Shown in pieces: positions 1 to 7,963 of a stretch of DNA of 64,000 bases (positions are counted from its first letter, which is position 1; the number at the start of each line of letters is the position of its first letter). Source of the DNA: Alphaproteobacteria bacterium (GTDB lineage: Bacteria > Pseudomonadota > Alphaproteobacteria > Micavibrionales > Micavibrionaceae); contig JAJRYK010000001.1 of the NCBI GenBank assembly GCA_024275825.1, positions 21,370-85,369 on the forward strand, written 5' to 3'. The position numbers and the translations under genes are program-made. The notes below the pieces were generated by a model. The model did no database searches, was not told the origin of the DNA, and was given only the letters and a program-made list of their open reading frames with translations.

Positions 1-670
1 TGATATCCAGCGCGCATGTTTCAGAAGCCAGCACATGCGACCCATGCAGCTCACCCAGCACCAACGGACGAATACCGAACTGATCACGCGCGCCAATGAC
101 CTTGTCCTCTGCGCTCGCTACAATCGAATAGCCACCCTTTACCTGACGCAGCGCATCGGTCAGCTTATCAATGATTCCCACACGCTGTGACACGGCAACC
201 AAATGTACGATGACTTCGGTATCGCTGCTGGATTGAAAGATCGAACCGCGCTTTACCAATTCCTCGCGCAGCATATCCGAGTTGGTCAAATTTCCATTAT
301 GCGCCAGCGTAAAGCCACCAATATTCAGATCAGCATAAAGCGGCTGCACATTACGTAGCGCCGGCTCGCCAGATGTCGAATAGCGATTATGCCCGATCGC
401 GATATAGCCCTTGAGTTTTTCCATCACACTCACGGCATTAAACGTCGCATCAACCAGGCCTAGCGCCTTATGCGTGACAAAATCTTGCCCGTCATAAGCC
501 ACAATCCCGCAGGCCTCTTGCCCGCGATGCTGAAGCGCATGAAGTCCCAGCGCCGTTAGCGCCGCAGCATCATCATGACCATAGACGCCAAACACGCCGC
601 ACTCATCATGGAAACCATCCTGCTCTTCTGCTTGATCCTTCATTACATCAAATTCTATTTGATTACTCAT
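1..670 (-). CDS. purF: Amidophosphoribosyltransferase, N-terminal part (cut by window edge)
   Basis: First committed enzyme of purine synthesis; it transfers glutamine-derived ammonia to PRPP to give phosphoribosylamine in the cytosol. Only the first ~223 residues are in the window. The N-terminal nucleophile Cys lies at residue 24 in DECGVFGVYG, behind a 23-residue propeptide that the family usually removes. The glutamine amidotransferase core follows, with LHALQHRGQEACGI, GHNRYSTSG and LAHNGNLTN. The ATG start overlaps the stop of the upstream cvpA by eight bases (ATGAGTAA), so the two are translationally coupled. The PRPP-binding half lies outside the window. Confidence 0.97.
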   Translation of the reverse strand, partial: MSNQIEFDVMKDQAEEQDGFHDECGVFGVYGHDDAAALTALGLHALQHRGQEACGIVAYDGQDFVTHKALGLVDATFNAVSVMEKLKGYIAIGHNRYSTSGEPALRNVQPLYADLNIGGFTLAHNGNLTNSDMLREELVKRGSIFQSSSDTEVIVHLVAVSQRVGIIDKLTDALRQVKGGYSIVASAEDKVIGARDQFGIRPLVLGELHGSHVLASETCALDI

Positions 671-1394
671 TAAACGCCCCTGTTTTTTCGTCATAGATTT
701 TACCCTCAAATAGCTGATCCATCTTGTCACGAAATTGCTCGTTATACCCTTCACCACTTTTGGTGCCTGCGCCCTCTTCAGGAATTTTATCCCCTTTAAG
801 CAAATCAATGCTCTTCAGCTTTTCGCGCGCCTCATTACCCTGCAACAACGTCTCTGGCGCGTCTTCAATTTTTTGCACAGCGCTATCTGGCAAAAAACCG
901 TGCAGGAAGCCCGCGCTTTTTTCCAAATAAAAATGCGTCTTGCTGCCGCTAAACCACTGATCCTTGGTCTCCTGATCCACCAGCATATAAACCGGCAAAT
1001 AGAGCAAGCCGAGCAACAGCGCACCGCGAATGATCCCAAAGATTACGCCCAGCGTCCGGTCGATCGCACCAAGCCCAAGGCTCTTCGCCGATTCTGCTAA
1101 AAAGTGACTAACCAGAGACAATAAGATAACAACGGTGATAAACACCGCGCCATGCGCCAAGATATCACCAACGATGTTATAGGGCATAATACCGAACAAA
1201 CGCTCCGGCTCTACGCCTTTTTCAACACCCAGCCAGCCATGAAACAGCGGCGCAAATTTGGGGCCCAGAAAATACGCCGCGGCCAAGCCGCCAAGAACCC
1301 CGGCAATCGTCAAAACCTCACGAATAAATCCGCGCAAAAATGCAATAAAGGCAGAGATCAAAAGAACAATCAAAACAAGGATATCAACAATCAT
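663..1394 (-). CDS. cvpA: CvpA family inner-membrane protein
   Basis: Polytopic membrane protein of the CvpA (colicin V production) family; its molecular role is not settled. The start is placed at MIVDILVLIVLL because the family begins with this hydrophobic segment; an upstream in-frame start would add 22 residues. About four membrane segments fill residues 1-140, with FRGFIREVLT after the first and IDRTLGVIFGIIRG before the last, both typical. A hydrophilic, charged C-terminal tail of ~90 residues follows. It directly precedes and overlaps purF, the classic cvpA-purF arrangement. Confidence 0.93.
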   Translation of the reverse strand: MIVDILVLIVLLISAFIAFLRGFIREVLTIAGVLGGLAAAYFLGPKFAPLFHGWLGVEKGVEPERLFGIMPYNIVGDILAHGAVFITVVILLSLVSHFLAESAKSLGLGAIDRTLGVIFGIIRGALLLGLLYLPVYMLVDQETKDQWFSGSKTHFYLEKSAGFLHGFLPDSAVQKIEDAPETLLQGNEAREKLKSIDLLKGDKIPEEGAGTKSGEGYNEQFRDKMDQLFEGKIYDEKTGAFNE

Positions 1395-1481
1395 AATGGG
1401 TCCCGCATGGCTCCTCAGAAGTGAAAGAACAGTGATAGGGAAAAGTGGCGCGAAATGCAAGAGATCTCTTTATTTCCCGGA

Positions 1482-2226
1482 CTAGTCACGCTCAACCCGC
1501 CCCACCGCTATAACCTTCATGCTCTGCGGGTTTTGCACGCTCACGGCGTAGCCTTCGGCTATCATATCCACGAGATCAACACTCATGCTTTTCGCCGCGC
1601 CGTCCCAGTCTTCCAATGCTCTGAGATATGTCACGACATTCGCATACGTAATCGTTTCGCCGCGTTCTAAACCAGCGGCACCCTCAACGCTACGGCGTTT
1701 GCTATACCCAAACAGCCAAAGCTCTGCGGGCTCTTCAAGGGTGAGCGCCGGCAAATCAATCACAAGCGCATCATTAACCAAACCAAGTGCAATCGACGCC
1801 AACTGATCCTGCGCTCTGGCCTGCGTGATCGAAGGCATCAGCGCCGCCGTATCATCCTCCGGCGTTTCCAGCCAGCCATTGATGATGGTTTGCGGGGTAT
1901 AGATCTGCCCATCTCTGAACGCAACGCTATAGCGCCCATGCCGCTCATCGCAAAATTCTTGCGCAAATGGATCATTATAGGTCCCCGGATTATCGGCATC
2001 GATATAGGCGTCCGGCACATCAAAATAGCTGACATGGCAACTCAAGAAAATCAGAGATTCATCGCCCTGATCAACGATGTCCCGCACCGCTTTATCCATC
2101 GGCGCGCAATAAGGGCAGCCGCGCACGGTGAAAATCTCTGCAAGGACTAAGGTATTTTGTGCATAGGCCGGCAGCGCGCAAAGCCCAAAAAACCACAATA
2201 CTCAGAATCGCAAAAACATATCTCAT
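1482..2226 (-). CDS. DUF1223 secreted thioredoxin-like protein, frameshifted in its signal peptide
   Basis: Exported DUF1223 protein, a family with a thioredoxin-like fold and no settled function. The mature part starts QNTLVLAEIFTVRGCPYCAP and keeps a CPYC pair, consistent with a periplasmic redox role (inference). From the ATG at 2226 the reading frame gives MRYVFAILSIVVF and then runs out of frame at a T6 run (complement of 2187-2192). With T5 it would read on as VVFGLCALPAYA-QN, a textbook signal peptide and cleavage site. The uninterrupted downstream frame has only a TTG at 2198, giving a stunted leader. This is either a real frameshift or a homopolymer sequencing error. It is four bases downstream of the DUF1674 gene. 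Confidence 0.82.
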
Positions 2227-2230
2227 AGCA

Positions 2231-2389
2231 TTAAAAATCAGAGCAGCGCCCCTTCACTTCCCAATCACCAAAGCGCGTGGGTTCGAGCAAACCCGCATCC
2301 TTAAACCCGCCTTTTTCATCGTCCGGCGCGGTTTTTTCCGGTTTTTTTGAGATATGCTGCGTTTCTGTACTTGGTTTTTCTTTGCTCAT
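2231..2389 (-). CDS. DUF1674 small protein (SdhAF4-like)
   Basis: A 52-residue protein ending in the DUF1674 signature EPTRFGDWEVKGRCSDF. The mitochondrial relative SDHAF4/Sdh8 assists flavinated SdhA during succinate dehydrogenase assembly; the same role here is inferred. The N-terminal half is a low-complexity, Lys/Pro-rich linker, as is usual. The ATG is at 2387-2389 and the TAA at 2231-2233. The gene lies head to head with chorismate mutase, whose start is 17 bases away, and upstream of the DUF1223 gene on the same strand. Confidence 0.85.
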   Translation of the reverse strand: MSKEKPSTETQHISKKPEKTAPDDEKGGFKDAGLLEPTRFGDWEVKGRCSDF

Positions 2390-2406
2390 GTCCCATATTC
2401 AACCCT

Positions 2407-2742
2407 ATGAGCAAAAAAAGCCAGAGTGAAATTGCGGGCCTTATGAAACCTTACCGCGCGCGCATTGATGCGATTGACAGGGATATCATCGATCTGCTAC
2501 GCAAACGCTATAATGTGATCGAAGAGGTCGCAGAATTTAAAGGCAGCGAAAACATCCCCCCCGTTCTGCAAGACCGCGTGGATGAAGTACGCGAAAACGC
2601 CGCCCGCATGGCCGCCGAGTGCAATTTGGACGAAGCCTTCATCCGCGATTTATACGCGCAGCTGATCAAGCATTGCTGTGATCTGGAAGATCATTTGATG
2701 TTTGGTGATGATGCGAGTGCGGCGCAAAAGAAAGCTTCTTAG
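2407..2742 (+). CDS. Chorismate mutase, AroQ class
   Basis: All-helical AroQ-type chorismate mutase (111 residues) converting chorismate to prephenate for Phe/Tyr synthesis. The first helix carries the typical pattern RIDAIDRDIIDLLRKRYNVI, with active-site candidates at the Arg of YRARID, the Arg pair of LLRKR and the Lys of EFKG. Two shorter helices follow. ATG 2407 is chosen because it matches the family start; the open frame extends 20 residues upstream into the divergent DUF1674 gene. Isochorismate-pyruvate lyase (PchB-like) has the same fold and is not excluded. Confidence 0.85.
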   Translation: MSKKSQSEIAGLMKPYRARIDAIDRDIIDLLRKRYNVIEEVAEFKGSENIPPVLQDRVDEVRENAARMAAECNLDEAFIRDLYAQLIKHCCDLEDHLMFGDDASAAQKKAS

Positions 2743-2754
2743 TTTTAGCTTCAT

Positions 2755-2840
2755 TGTCATCTTGACCGAAGCGTAGCGCAGTGGAGAGATCTGATCATGT
2801 TGCTATTGGGTCAGATCCCTCGACTTCGCTCGGGATGACA
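2755..2840. repeat. Imperfect palindromic intergenic repeat
   Basis: The segment opens with TGTCATCTTGACCGAAGCG and closes with CGCTCGGGATGACA; an inner stem pairs GAGAGATCTGA with TCAGATCCCTC. It fills the gap between chorismate mutase and rsmB and ends 15 bases before the rsmB start. The layout matches the dispersed TCAT...ATGA palindromes found between genes in many proteobacteria. A similar design is seen at 25059-25147. Confidence 0.7.
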
Positions 2841-2855
2841 TGGTAAGTATAGCGC

Positions 2856-4217
2856 ATGAATATTAACGAACATGATCTCTACGCCGATCACCAGAGCGAT
2901 GAGCCTGCGCCCGCGGGTGAAATGCTGTCTGCGCGCCGCTCTGCGTTGGATCTGCTGGAAGCTGTGCTGAGCCAGAAACAAGCGCTGGATCATGCGTTGG
3001 AGCGTGATGATGGCTTTAAAGCGCTATCCAGTCGCGACAAAGCCTTTTGCCGTATGATTACCTCCACCACGCTGCGCCGTCTTGGCCAGATTGATGATTT
3101 AATTACCAGGGCCGAGAAAAAGCCGCGCGTTAAAAATTCAATCCTTCAGAATATTCTACGCATGGGCGTGGCGCAGATTTTATTCATGAATGTGCCGAAC
3201 CACGCCGCCGTTGATACCTGCGTGCGCCTTGCCGATGCGTATGAAATGGACAAGCAAAAGGGCTTTGTGAACGGCCTTTTGCGCACCATCACGCGGGTGG
3301 GCAGGGAATGGCAGAGCCGTCAGGACGAGGCGCGCTTAAACACGCCCGAATGGCTGCTGAAAATCTGGATCGCCGATTATGGTCTGGGGGAGGCCGCAAA
3401 TATCGCCAAGGCCAATCTATCCGAAGCGCCGCTCGATATCACGATCAAGGATGAGGCGGAGCGCAATCATTGGTCAGCAACGCTTAAAGCCACGGCGATG
3501 AGCACCGGCACGCTGCGTCTGATTTCCGGCGGCGCGGTGCATGAAATGCCGGGCTTTGATGATGGTATGTGGTGGGTGCAGGATGCGGCCGCCGCCATTC
3601 CTGCGAAACTTTTCGGCGCTGATATAAAGGGCCAGCGCGTGATTGATTTGTGCGCCGCGCCGGGTGGCAAGACGATGCAGCTGGCCGCCGCGGGGGCGCA
3701 TGTCACCGCGCTTGATCGCTCCGCCCAGCGCTTGAAACGGCTGGAGCAAAATCTGGAGCGCTTGCGCCTTGGCGCAAATGTGGAAATTATCGCCGCCGAT
3801 GCCGCTGCGTGGCAGCCGCAACAGCCCGTACCCTATATATTGCTCGACGCGCCATGCAGCGCAACGGGCACAATCCGCCGCCACCCCGATGTTGCGCATC
3901 TAAAAACCCCGCGTGATGTGGAGCGCTTGATCCACGTGCAGGCCAATATTTTAGAGAATGCCTTTAACATGCTCGCCCCCGGCGGCGTGCTGATTTATTG
4001 CACCTGCTCCATCCAAAAATCCGAAGGCGAAGACCAGATTGCGCGCCTGTTCGAGGCGCATGAGGATGCCTATAAACTCCCGATCACGGCGGAGGAATTA
4101 GGCGGCTTCGAAGAGGCCATCACCGACCACGGCGATCTGCGCATCTTGCCCTACCATCAGGCCGCGCTAGGCGGTATGGATGGATTTTTTATTAGCCGGA
4201 TTACGAAGAAGGGTTAG
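2856..4217 (+). CDS. rsmB: 16S rRNA m5C967 methyltransferase RsmB
   Basis: SAM-dependent RsmB/Sun/Fmu methyltransferase, 453 residues. An N-terminal NusB-like helical domain (residues ~25-155, with SSRDKAFCRMI and VNGLLRTI) is followed by the Rossmann catalytic domain. It has the SAM motif DLCAAPGGKTMQLAA, DAPCSATGTIRRHPD with the Pro-Cys that helps release product, and the catalytic Cys of IYCTCSI. The start ATG lies just beyond a palindromic repeat, with no strong ribosome site visible. The last four bases overlap a convergent small gene. Confidence 0.95.
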   Translation: MNINEHDLYADHQSDEPAPAGEMLSARRSALDLLEAVLSQKQALDHALERDDGFKALSSRDKAFCRMITSTTLRRLGQIDDLITRAEKKPRVKNSILQNILRMGVAQILFMNVPNHAAVDTCVRLADAYEMDKQKGFVNGLLRTITRVGREWQSRQDEARLNTPEWLLKIWIADYGLGEAANIAKANLSEAPLDITIKDEAERNHWSATLKATAMSTGTLRLISGGAVHEMPGFDDGMWWVQDAAAAIPAKLFGADIKGQRVIDLCAAPGGKTMQLAAAGAHVTALDRSAQRLKRLEQNLERLRLGANVEIIAADAAAWQPQQPVPYILLDAPCSATGTIRRHPDVAHLKTPRDVERLIHVQANILENAFNMLAPGGVLIYCTCSIQKSEGEDQIARLFEAHEDAYKLPITAEELGGFEEAITDHGDLRILPYHQAALGGMDGFFISRITKKG

Positions 4218-4438
4218 GGTCTGAATTTCTGCCCTAATTCTAATATCGTGTTAATGTGCGCTTTAGACATCCATCTATCAGCAAATTCTGCGCCATTACC
4301 ATTTTTAATGGCTTGCCTAATAGCAGCATTTTCCTCTATTTGATCTTGCCTAACATCATCCAGCGCTTCATCAAGCCGCCCCAACGCCGCTGGTAAAAAC
4401 TCTTCCCGTGTGGGTATCTTTGGTGCGTTGTCGCTCAT
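4214..4438 (-). CDS. Small hypothetical protein
   Basis: A 74-residue acidic, helical, soluble protein (MSDNAPKIPTREEFLPAALG...), convergent with rsmB and overlapping its end by four bases. It has no signal peptide, cysteines or recognisable domain. The codon pattern looks coding and the ATG opens into an otherwise empty 190-base gap before rpe. I do not recognise the family. Confidence 0.5.
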   Translation of the reverse strand: MSDNAPKIPTREEFLPAALGRLDEALDDVRQDQIEENAAIRQAIKNGNGAEFADRWMSKAHINTILELGQKFRP

Positions 4439-4627
4439 GTGATGTTCTTATCCTCCGTTGATCCTTTATACGATAATTATATCCGTAACACAAAAACATT
4501 CTTTACGGTAAACAAAAGATGAATTTTCACAGCTTGCGCCCACACGCGTATTCGCTGTATAGTATCTGTAAATACGGTGAAGTTACCCACAATGTTATCC
4601 ACCTACCCTCATTAAACGGCGTGCACG

Positions 4628-5287
4628 ATGTCTGATTCTGAAATTTTGATTGCTCCTTCTATTTTATCGGCGGATTTTGCGGCGCTGGGGGCGGAGGTTG
4701 GCGCGATTGATGCGGCGGGGGCGGATTATATTCATATTGATGTGATGGACGGGCATTTTGTGCCGAATTTAACCTTTGGCGCGCCGGTGGTGAAGGCCAT
4801 TCGCATCCATACGAAAAAGGTTTTTGATGTTCATCTGATGATCGCGCCGGTTGATCCGCTGATCGCGAATTTCGTAGATGCGGGCGCGGATATTATCACC
4901 GCGCATGTCGAGGCCGGGCCGCATCTGCACCGCACTTTGCAAAATATTAAGGCGCGCGGGGTAAAGGCCGGGGCGGCGCTAAACCCCGCAACGCCGGTTG
5001 AGGCGATCGCGCATGTGATGGATATGGTGGATTTGATGTTGATTATGACGGTTAATCCCGGCTTTGGCGGGCAAGGCTTTATCCCGCTGCTGGACAAGAT
5101 TACGCAGGCCCGCAAGATGATCGAGCGTACCGGTCGGTCTATTGATCTACAGGTCGATGGCGGGGTCAACGTTGAGACCGCTAAAGATTGCATCAACGCT
5201 GGCGCCAATGTCTTGGTGGCCGGATCATTTGTCTTCAAAGACGGGCCAGAGCATTACGCCCGCAATATCTCAGCCATTCGCGGCTAA
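4628..5287 (+). CDS. rpe: Ribulose-phosphate 3-epimerase
   Basis: TIM-barrel epimerase (219 residues) interconverting ribulose-5-phosphate and xylulose-5-phosphate in the pentose phosphate pathway. Visible motifs are [16 protein letters not shown], the metal and catalytic Asp/His pair in [30 protein letters not shown] and the second catalytic Asp in LQVDGGVN. A phosphate-binding AGSFVF lies near the C-terminus. It is followed 24 bases later by the heparinase-like gene; rsmB, rpe and heparinase in this order is common in alphaproteobacteria. Confidence 0.97.
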   Translation: MSDSEILIAPSILSADFAALGAEVGAIDAAGADYIHIDVMDGHFVPNLTFGAPVVKAIRIHTKKVFDVHLMIAPVDPLIANFVDAGADIITAHVEAGPHLHRTLQNIKARGVKAGAALNPATPVEAIAHVMDMVDLMLIMTVNPGFGGQGFIPLLDKITQARKMIERTGRSIDLQVDGGVNVETAKDCINAGANVLVAGSFVFKDGPEHYARNISAIRG

Positions 5288-5311
5288 ACTTGTTTTAAAG
5301 GAAGCAGCCTT

Positions 5312-6973
5312 ATGCCGGTTCAGGTCTTTAGGCATTTGAAAGATAAGACGAGCCAGATGGCTTATAGCTCCGCGCTCTATAATTGGAGCCTGAGCGGGGA
5401 CGTGCCCGACCGCCTGGTCGTGCGCCCGGTTGATCCATGGCCGGGCAAAGCCGAGCATGGGCGAATTGTGTGCGGCGAGGCCTGCGCAATTGAAGGCGAC
5501 CAGCTCGATATCGAAGTGCAGGCTCGCGTTGGGGCGGATCGGAGGCTGTCTTTTAACGGAGAATATCCGGCCGCGATGCATGATTTTACGTGGCTGCGTG
5601 ATTTGCGCGCGCTGGGCAATGCCGCGGCGCGCAGTCAGGCCCGCGCAATGATTGAGGAGTGGGCGCAGCACTATCACAAATGGGATGCGGTGGCCTGGAA
5701 ACCCGGCGTGATGGGCGAGCGCCTGTCAATGTGGATCGCGCTTTATGAATTTTTTGGCTCTCATTTAAGTGACGCGGCGGCTGATGCGCGGTTTCAAGAT
5801 GTGTTCTTTGACTCTGCCATCCGTCAGGCGCGGCATTTGGCCCGCGGCGCGGTATCTGAGGTGCATGGGCTGGATGCGCTCAAGGCACTGAAGGGTTTGC
5901 TCTATGCCGGGCTGGCTTTTGAAGGACATGAAGAATGGGTGGAGCAAGCGCTGGGCGGGCTTGAGGCTGAAATCACGCAGCAAGTTTTGGGCGATGGCGC
6001 GCATATTTCGCGCTCACCCTCGCAGCTTTTAAGCGCGCTACAGGTATTTCTGGACGTTAAAACGGCGCTGACCTCTGGCGGCTATCCGCTGCCTGAAACC
6101 ATCCAGCACGCGATCGATAAGATGGGCCCGGCGCTGCGGTTCTTCCGCTATGCCGACAAGCATTTCGGGCTGTTTAACGGCGCGCAGGAGGGGGATGAGA
6201 GCTTTATTGACTGTGTGCTCGGGCAGGCAAACGTACGAGGAAAGGGCCTGCAGAGCTTGCCTTGCGCCGGGTATGAACGCCTGAGCCAGGGCCGCACGGC
6301 CGTGCTGTTTGATGGAGGCGCCAGTCCAGCCTATCCCCATGACACGACCGCCCACGCCGCACCGCTGGCGTTCGAGATGAGCTACGGCAAGGATCGGATC
6401 TTTGTCTCCTGCGGCACGCACCCGACCTCCGCTGGCTGGCAAGACGCGCTGCGCGCCACGGCGGCGCATAGTGCCGCAACGATTGATCACCGCAATGCCT
6501 GCGAAATCCGCGAGGATGGACATTTTGCGCGCAAGGTGAAGCATGCGATCCCTGTGCGCGAAGATAGCAAAGATGCAATTTTGGTCGAAAGCAGCCATGA
6601 CGGCTACGTTCCGCTCAACGGCATCACACATGGGCGGCGATTATTCCTGAGCAATAAAGGGCATGATTTGCGCGGTGAAGATAGCTTTAGATCACAAATC
6701 CCCCTCACTGAACCAAAAGAAATCGTGATCCGTTTCCACATCCATCCGCGGGTTAATGTATCGCTGGTGAAAGATGGGCAAGAAGCGCTCTTGCGCCTGT
6801 CCAGCGGTATCGGCTGGCGTTTTAAGCAAACCGGCGGGTATGTTTTGGCGTTGGAGGATAGTATATATCTGGGCTCTGGCATACGACCCCGCAAGACAAA
6901 ACAATTGGCTATTTATGGTCAAATTACTGATAATGAATGTAAATTCAAGTGGGCAATGCAGCATGAAGGGTAA
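5312..6973 (+). CDS. Heparinase II/III family protein
   Basis: A 553-residue protein of the alphaproteobacterial heparinase II/III-like family. The first ~300 residues form an alpha-helical toroid (WLRDLRALG, LVVRPVDPWPG), and the rest a beta-rich heparinase II/III domain with AHAAPLAFEMSYGKDRIFV, a Cys-Gly-Thr-His in the strand that follows, and ALRATAAHSAATID. No signal peptide is visible, as is usual for this family. The real substrate is unknown; polysaccharide-lyase activity is inferred from the fold only. An AAGGAAGC ribosome site precedes the ATG. Alphaproteobacteria often have purH next; here an EAL gene takes that place. Confidence 0.88.
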   Translation: MPVQVFRHLKDKTSQMAYSSALYNWSLSGDVPDRLVVRPVDPWPGKAEHGRIVCGEACAIEGDQLDIEVQARVGADRRLSFNGEYPAAMHDFTWLRDLRALGNAAARSQARAMIEEWAQHYHKWDAVAWKPGVMGERLSMWIALYEFFGSHLSDAAADARFQDVFFDSAIRQARHLARGAVSEVHGLDALKALKGLLYAGLAFEGHEEWVEQALGGLEAEITQQVLGDGAHISRSPSQLLSALQVFLDVKTALTSGGYPLPETIQHAIDKMGPALRFFRYADKHFGLFNGAQEGDESFIDCVLGQANVRGKGLQSLPCAGYERLSQGRTAVLFDGGASPAYPHDTTAHAAPLAFEMSYGKDRIFVSCGTHPTSAGWQDALRATAAHSAATIDHRNACEIREDGHFARKVKHAIPVREDSKDAILVESSHDGYVPLNGITHGRRLFLSNKGHDLRGEDSFRSQIPLTEPKEIVIRFHIHPRVNVSLVKDGQEALLRLSSGIGWRFKQTGGYVLALEDSIYLGSGIRPRKTKQLAIYGQITDNECKFKWAMQHEG

Positions 6974-6994
6974 GTTTATGAAGGCAGGTTTATC

Positions 6995-7879
6995 ATGAGC
7001 ACGACCGACATCGCCCTGCTGCAACGTATCCAAGCCCTGATCCATAAGGCGCAAGACTTCTCTGACACCGCGCAAAAGTCGCAAGCCCAAACACAAGCCA
7101 CACACACCATCAAATGCATGACCGCGCTGGGCGATGCCATATTGCGCGGTAAAGCCATTTTCGGCGTAGAGCCGTGGCATGTGATTGATGCACATGCGCC
7201 ACTATCCGCGCCCGGCGAGTATTTGCTGCGCCTTCAAAACGGCACAGGCACACCGCTTTCCCCCTATCCGGCGATCATGAGTTTCTACGAAAACGGCATG
7301 ACGGCCGATATTGATGTGGTGCTGTTCCTCTGTGCGCTCAAACAATTTTTGGCGAGCGATGAAAGCCAAATTTCGGTCAATATCTCTGCCCGCTCGCTGT
7401 GTGATGCCGACTTCATTCGCACAGCGCTGGAGCGGCTGGAGCAGGCCAATCTAGCCGCGGCGCACAAAACCATCATTATCGAGGTCCACGAAACCACGCA
7501 AGACATCAAGATGAGCAAGGATGTACTGAAAATGTTCCGCCGCGCTGGCGTGATGTTCGCACTAGATGATGCCGGCCTGTCGATGGGCGATGTGATGCGC
7601 ATGGCGGAGTTCGAGGATATGGCCGACTTCATCAAGCTCGACCGCCACAGCGTCTGCGCCCGCCCCGATCGCCCCGATGCGCTGGATCATTTAATCTCGC
7701 TGGTCAGCTCCCTGTTCCCCCACGCCTCAATCGTCGCCGAAGGCGCAAAAAGCACTAGCCACGCCCGCGCCCTCAAGGCCAGCCACCCACAGCTTCACTA
7801 TGTGCAGGGACTATATTTGCCAACTAACCGGTCGGTATTTGAGGCAGAATGGAGAGCGGCGGAGAAGAGAGTGGCTTAA
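6995..7879 (+). CDS. Degenerate EAL-domain protein
   Basis: A 294-residue cytosolic protein with an EAL fold, the family of cyclic-di-GMP phosphodiesterases. Recognisable segments are VNISARSL, IIIEVHETTQ, FALDDAGLSMGDVMRM, DFIKLDR, VAEGAKS and YVQGLYLP. The first metal-binding motif (EALxR) is not intact: GVEPWHVI stands in its place, keeping Glu but losing Ala, Leu and Arg. The loop after DDAG is also altered. It may be a c-di-GMP receptor or an inactive EAL rather than an enzyme (inference). No GGDEF, PAS or membrane segment is present. It starts 22 bases after the heparinase gene. Confidence 0.8.
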   Translation: MSTTDIALLQRIQALIHKAQDFSDTAQKSQAQTQATHTIKCMTALGDAILRGKAIFGVEPWHVIDAHAPLSAPGEYLLRLQNGTGTPLSPYPAIMSFYENGMTADIDVVLFLCALKQFLASDESQISVNISARSLCDADFIRTALERLEQANLAAAHKTIIIEVHETTQDIKMSKDVLKMFRRAGVMFALDDAGLSMGDVMRMAEFEDMADFIKLDRHSVCARPDRPDALDHLISLVSSLFPHASIVAEGAKSTSHARALKASHPQLHYVQGLYLPTNRSVFEAEWRAAEKRVA

Positions 7880-7963
7880 GGTCTTAGCAAGCACTCCATT
7901 TAATTTTTGTTCTTGAAATGTTCTCTTTTTGGGGGTAGAGTGATTCTCAAGGAAAGAGGGTAT

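Noticed and set aside
6038..6631. A 197-codon minus-strand frame
   Set aside because: Shadow of the heparinase-like gene; no recognisable sequence.
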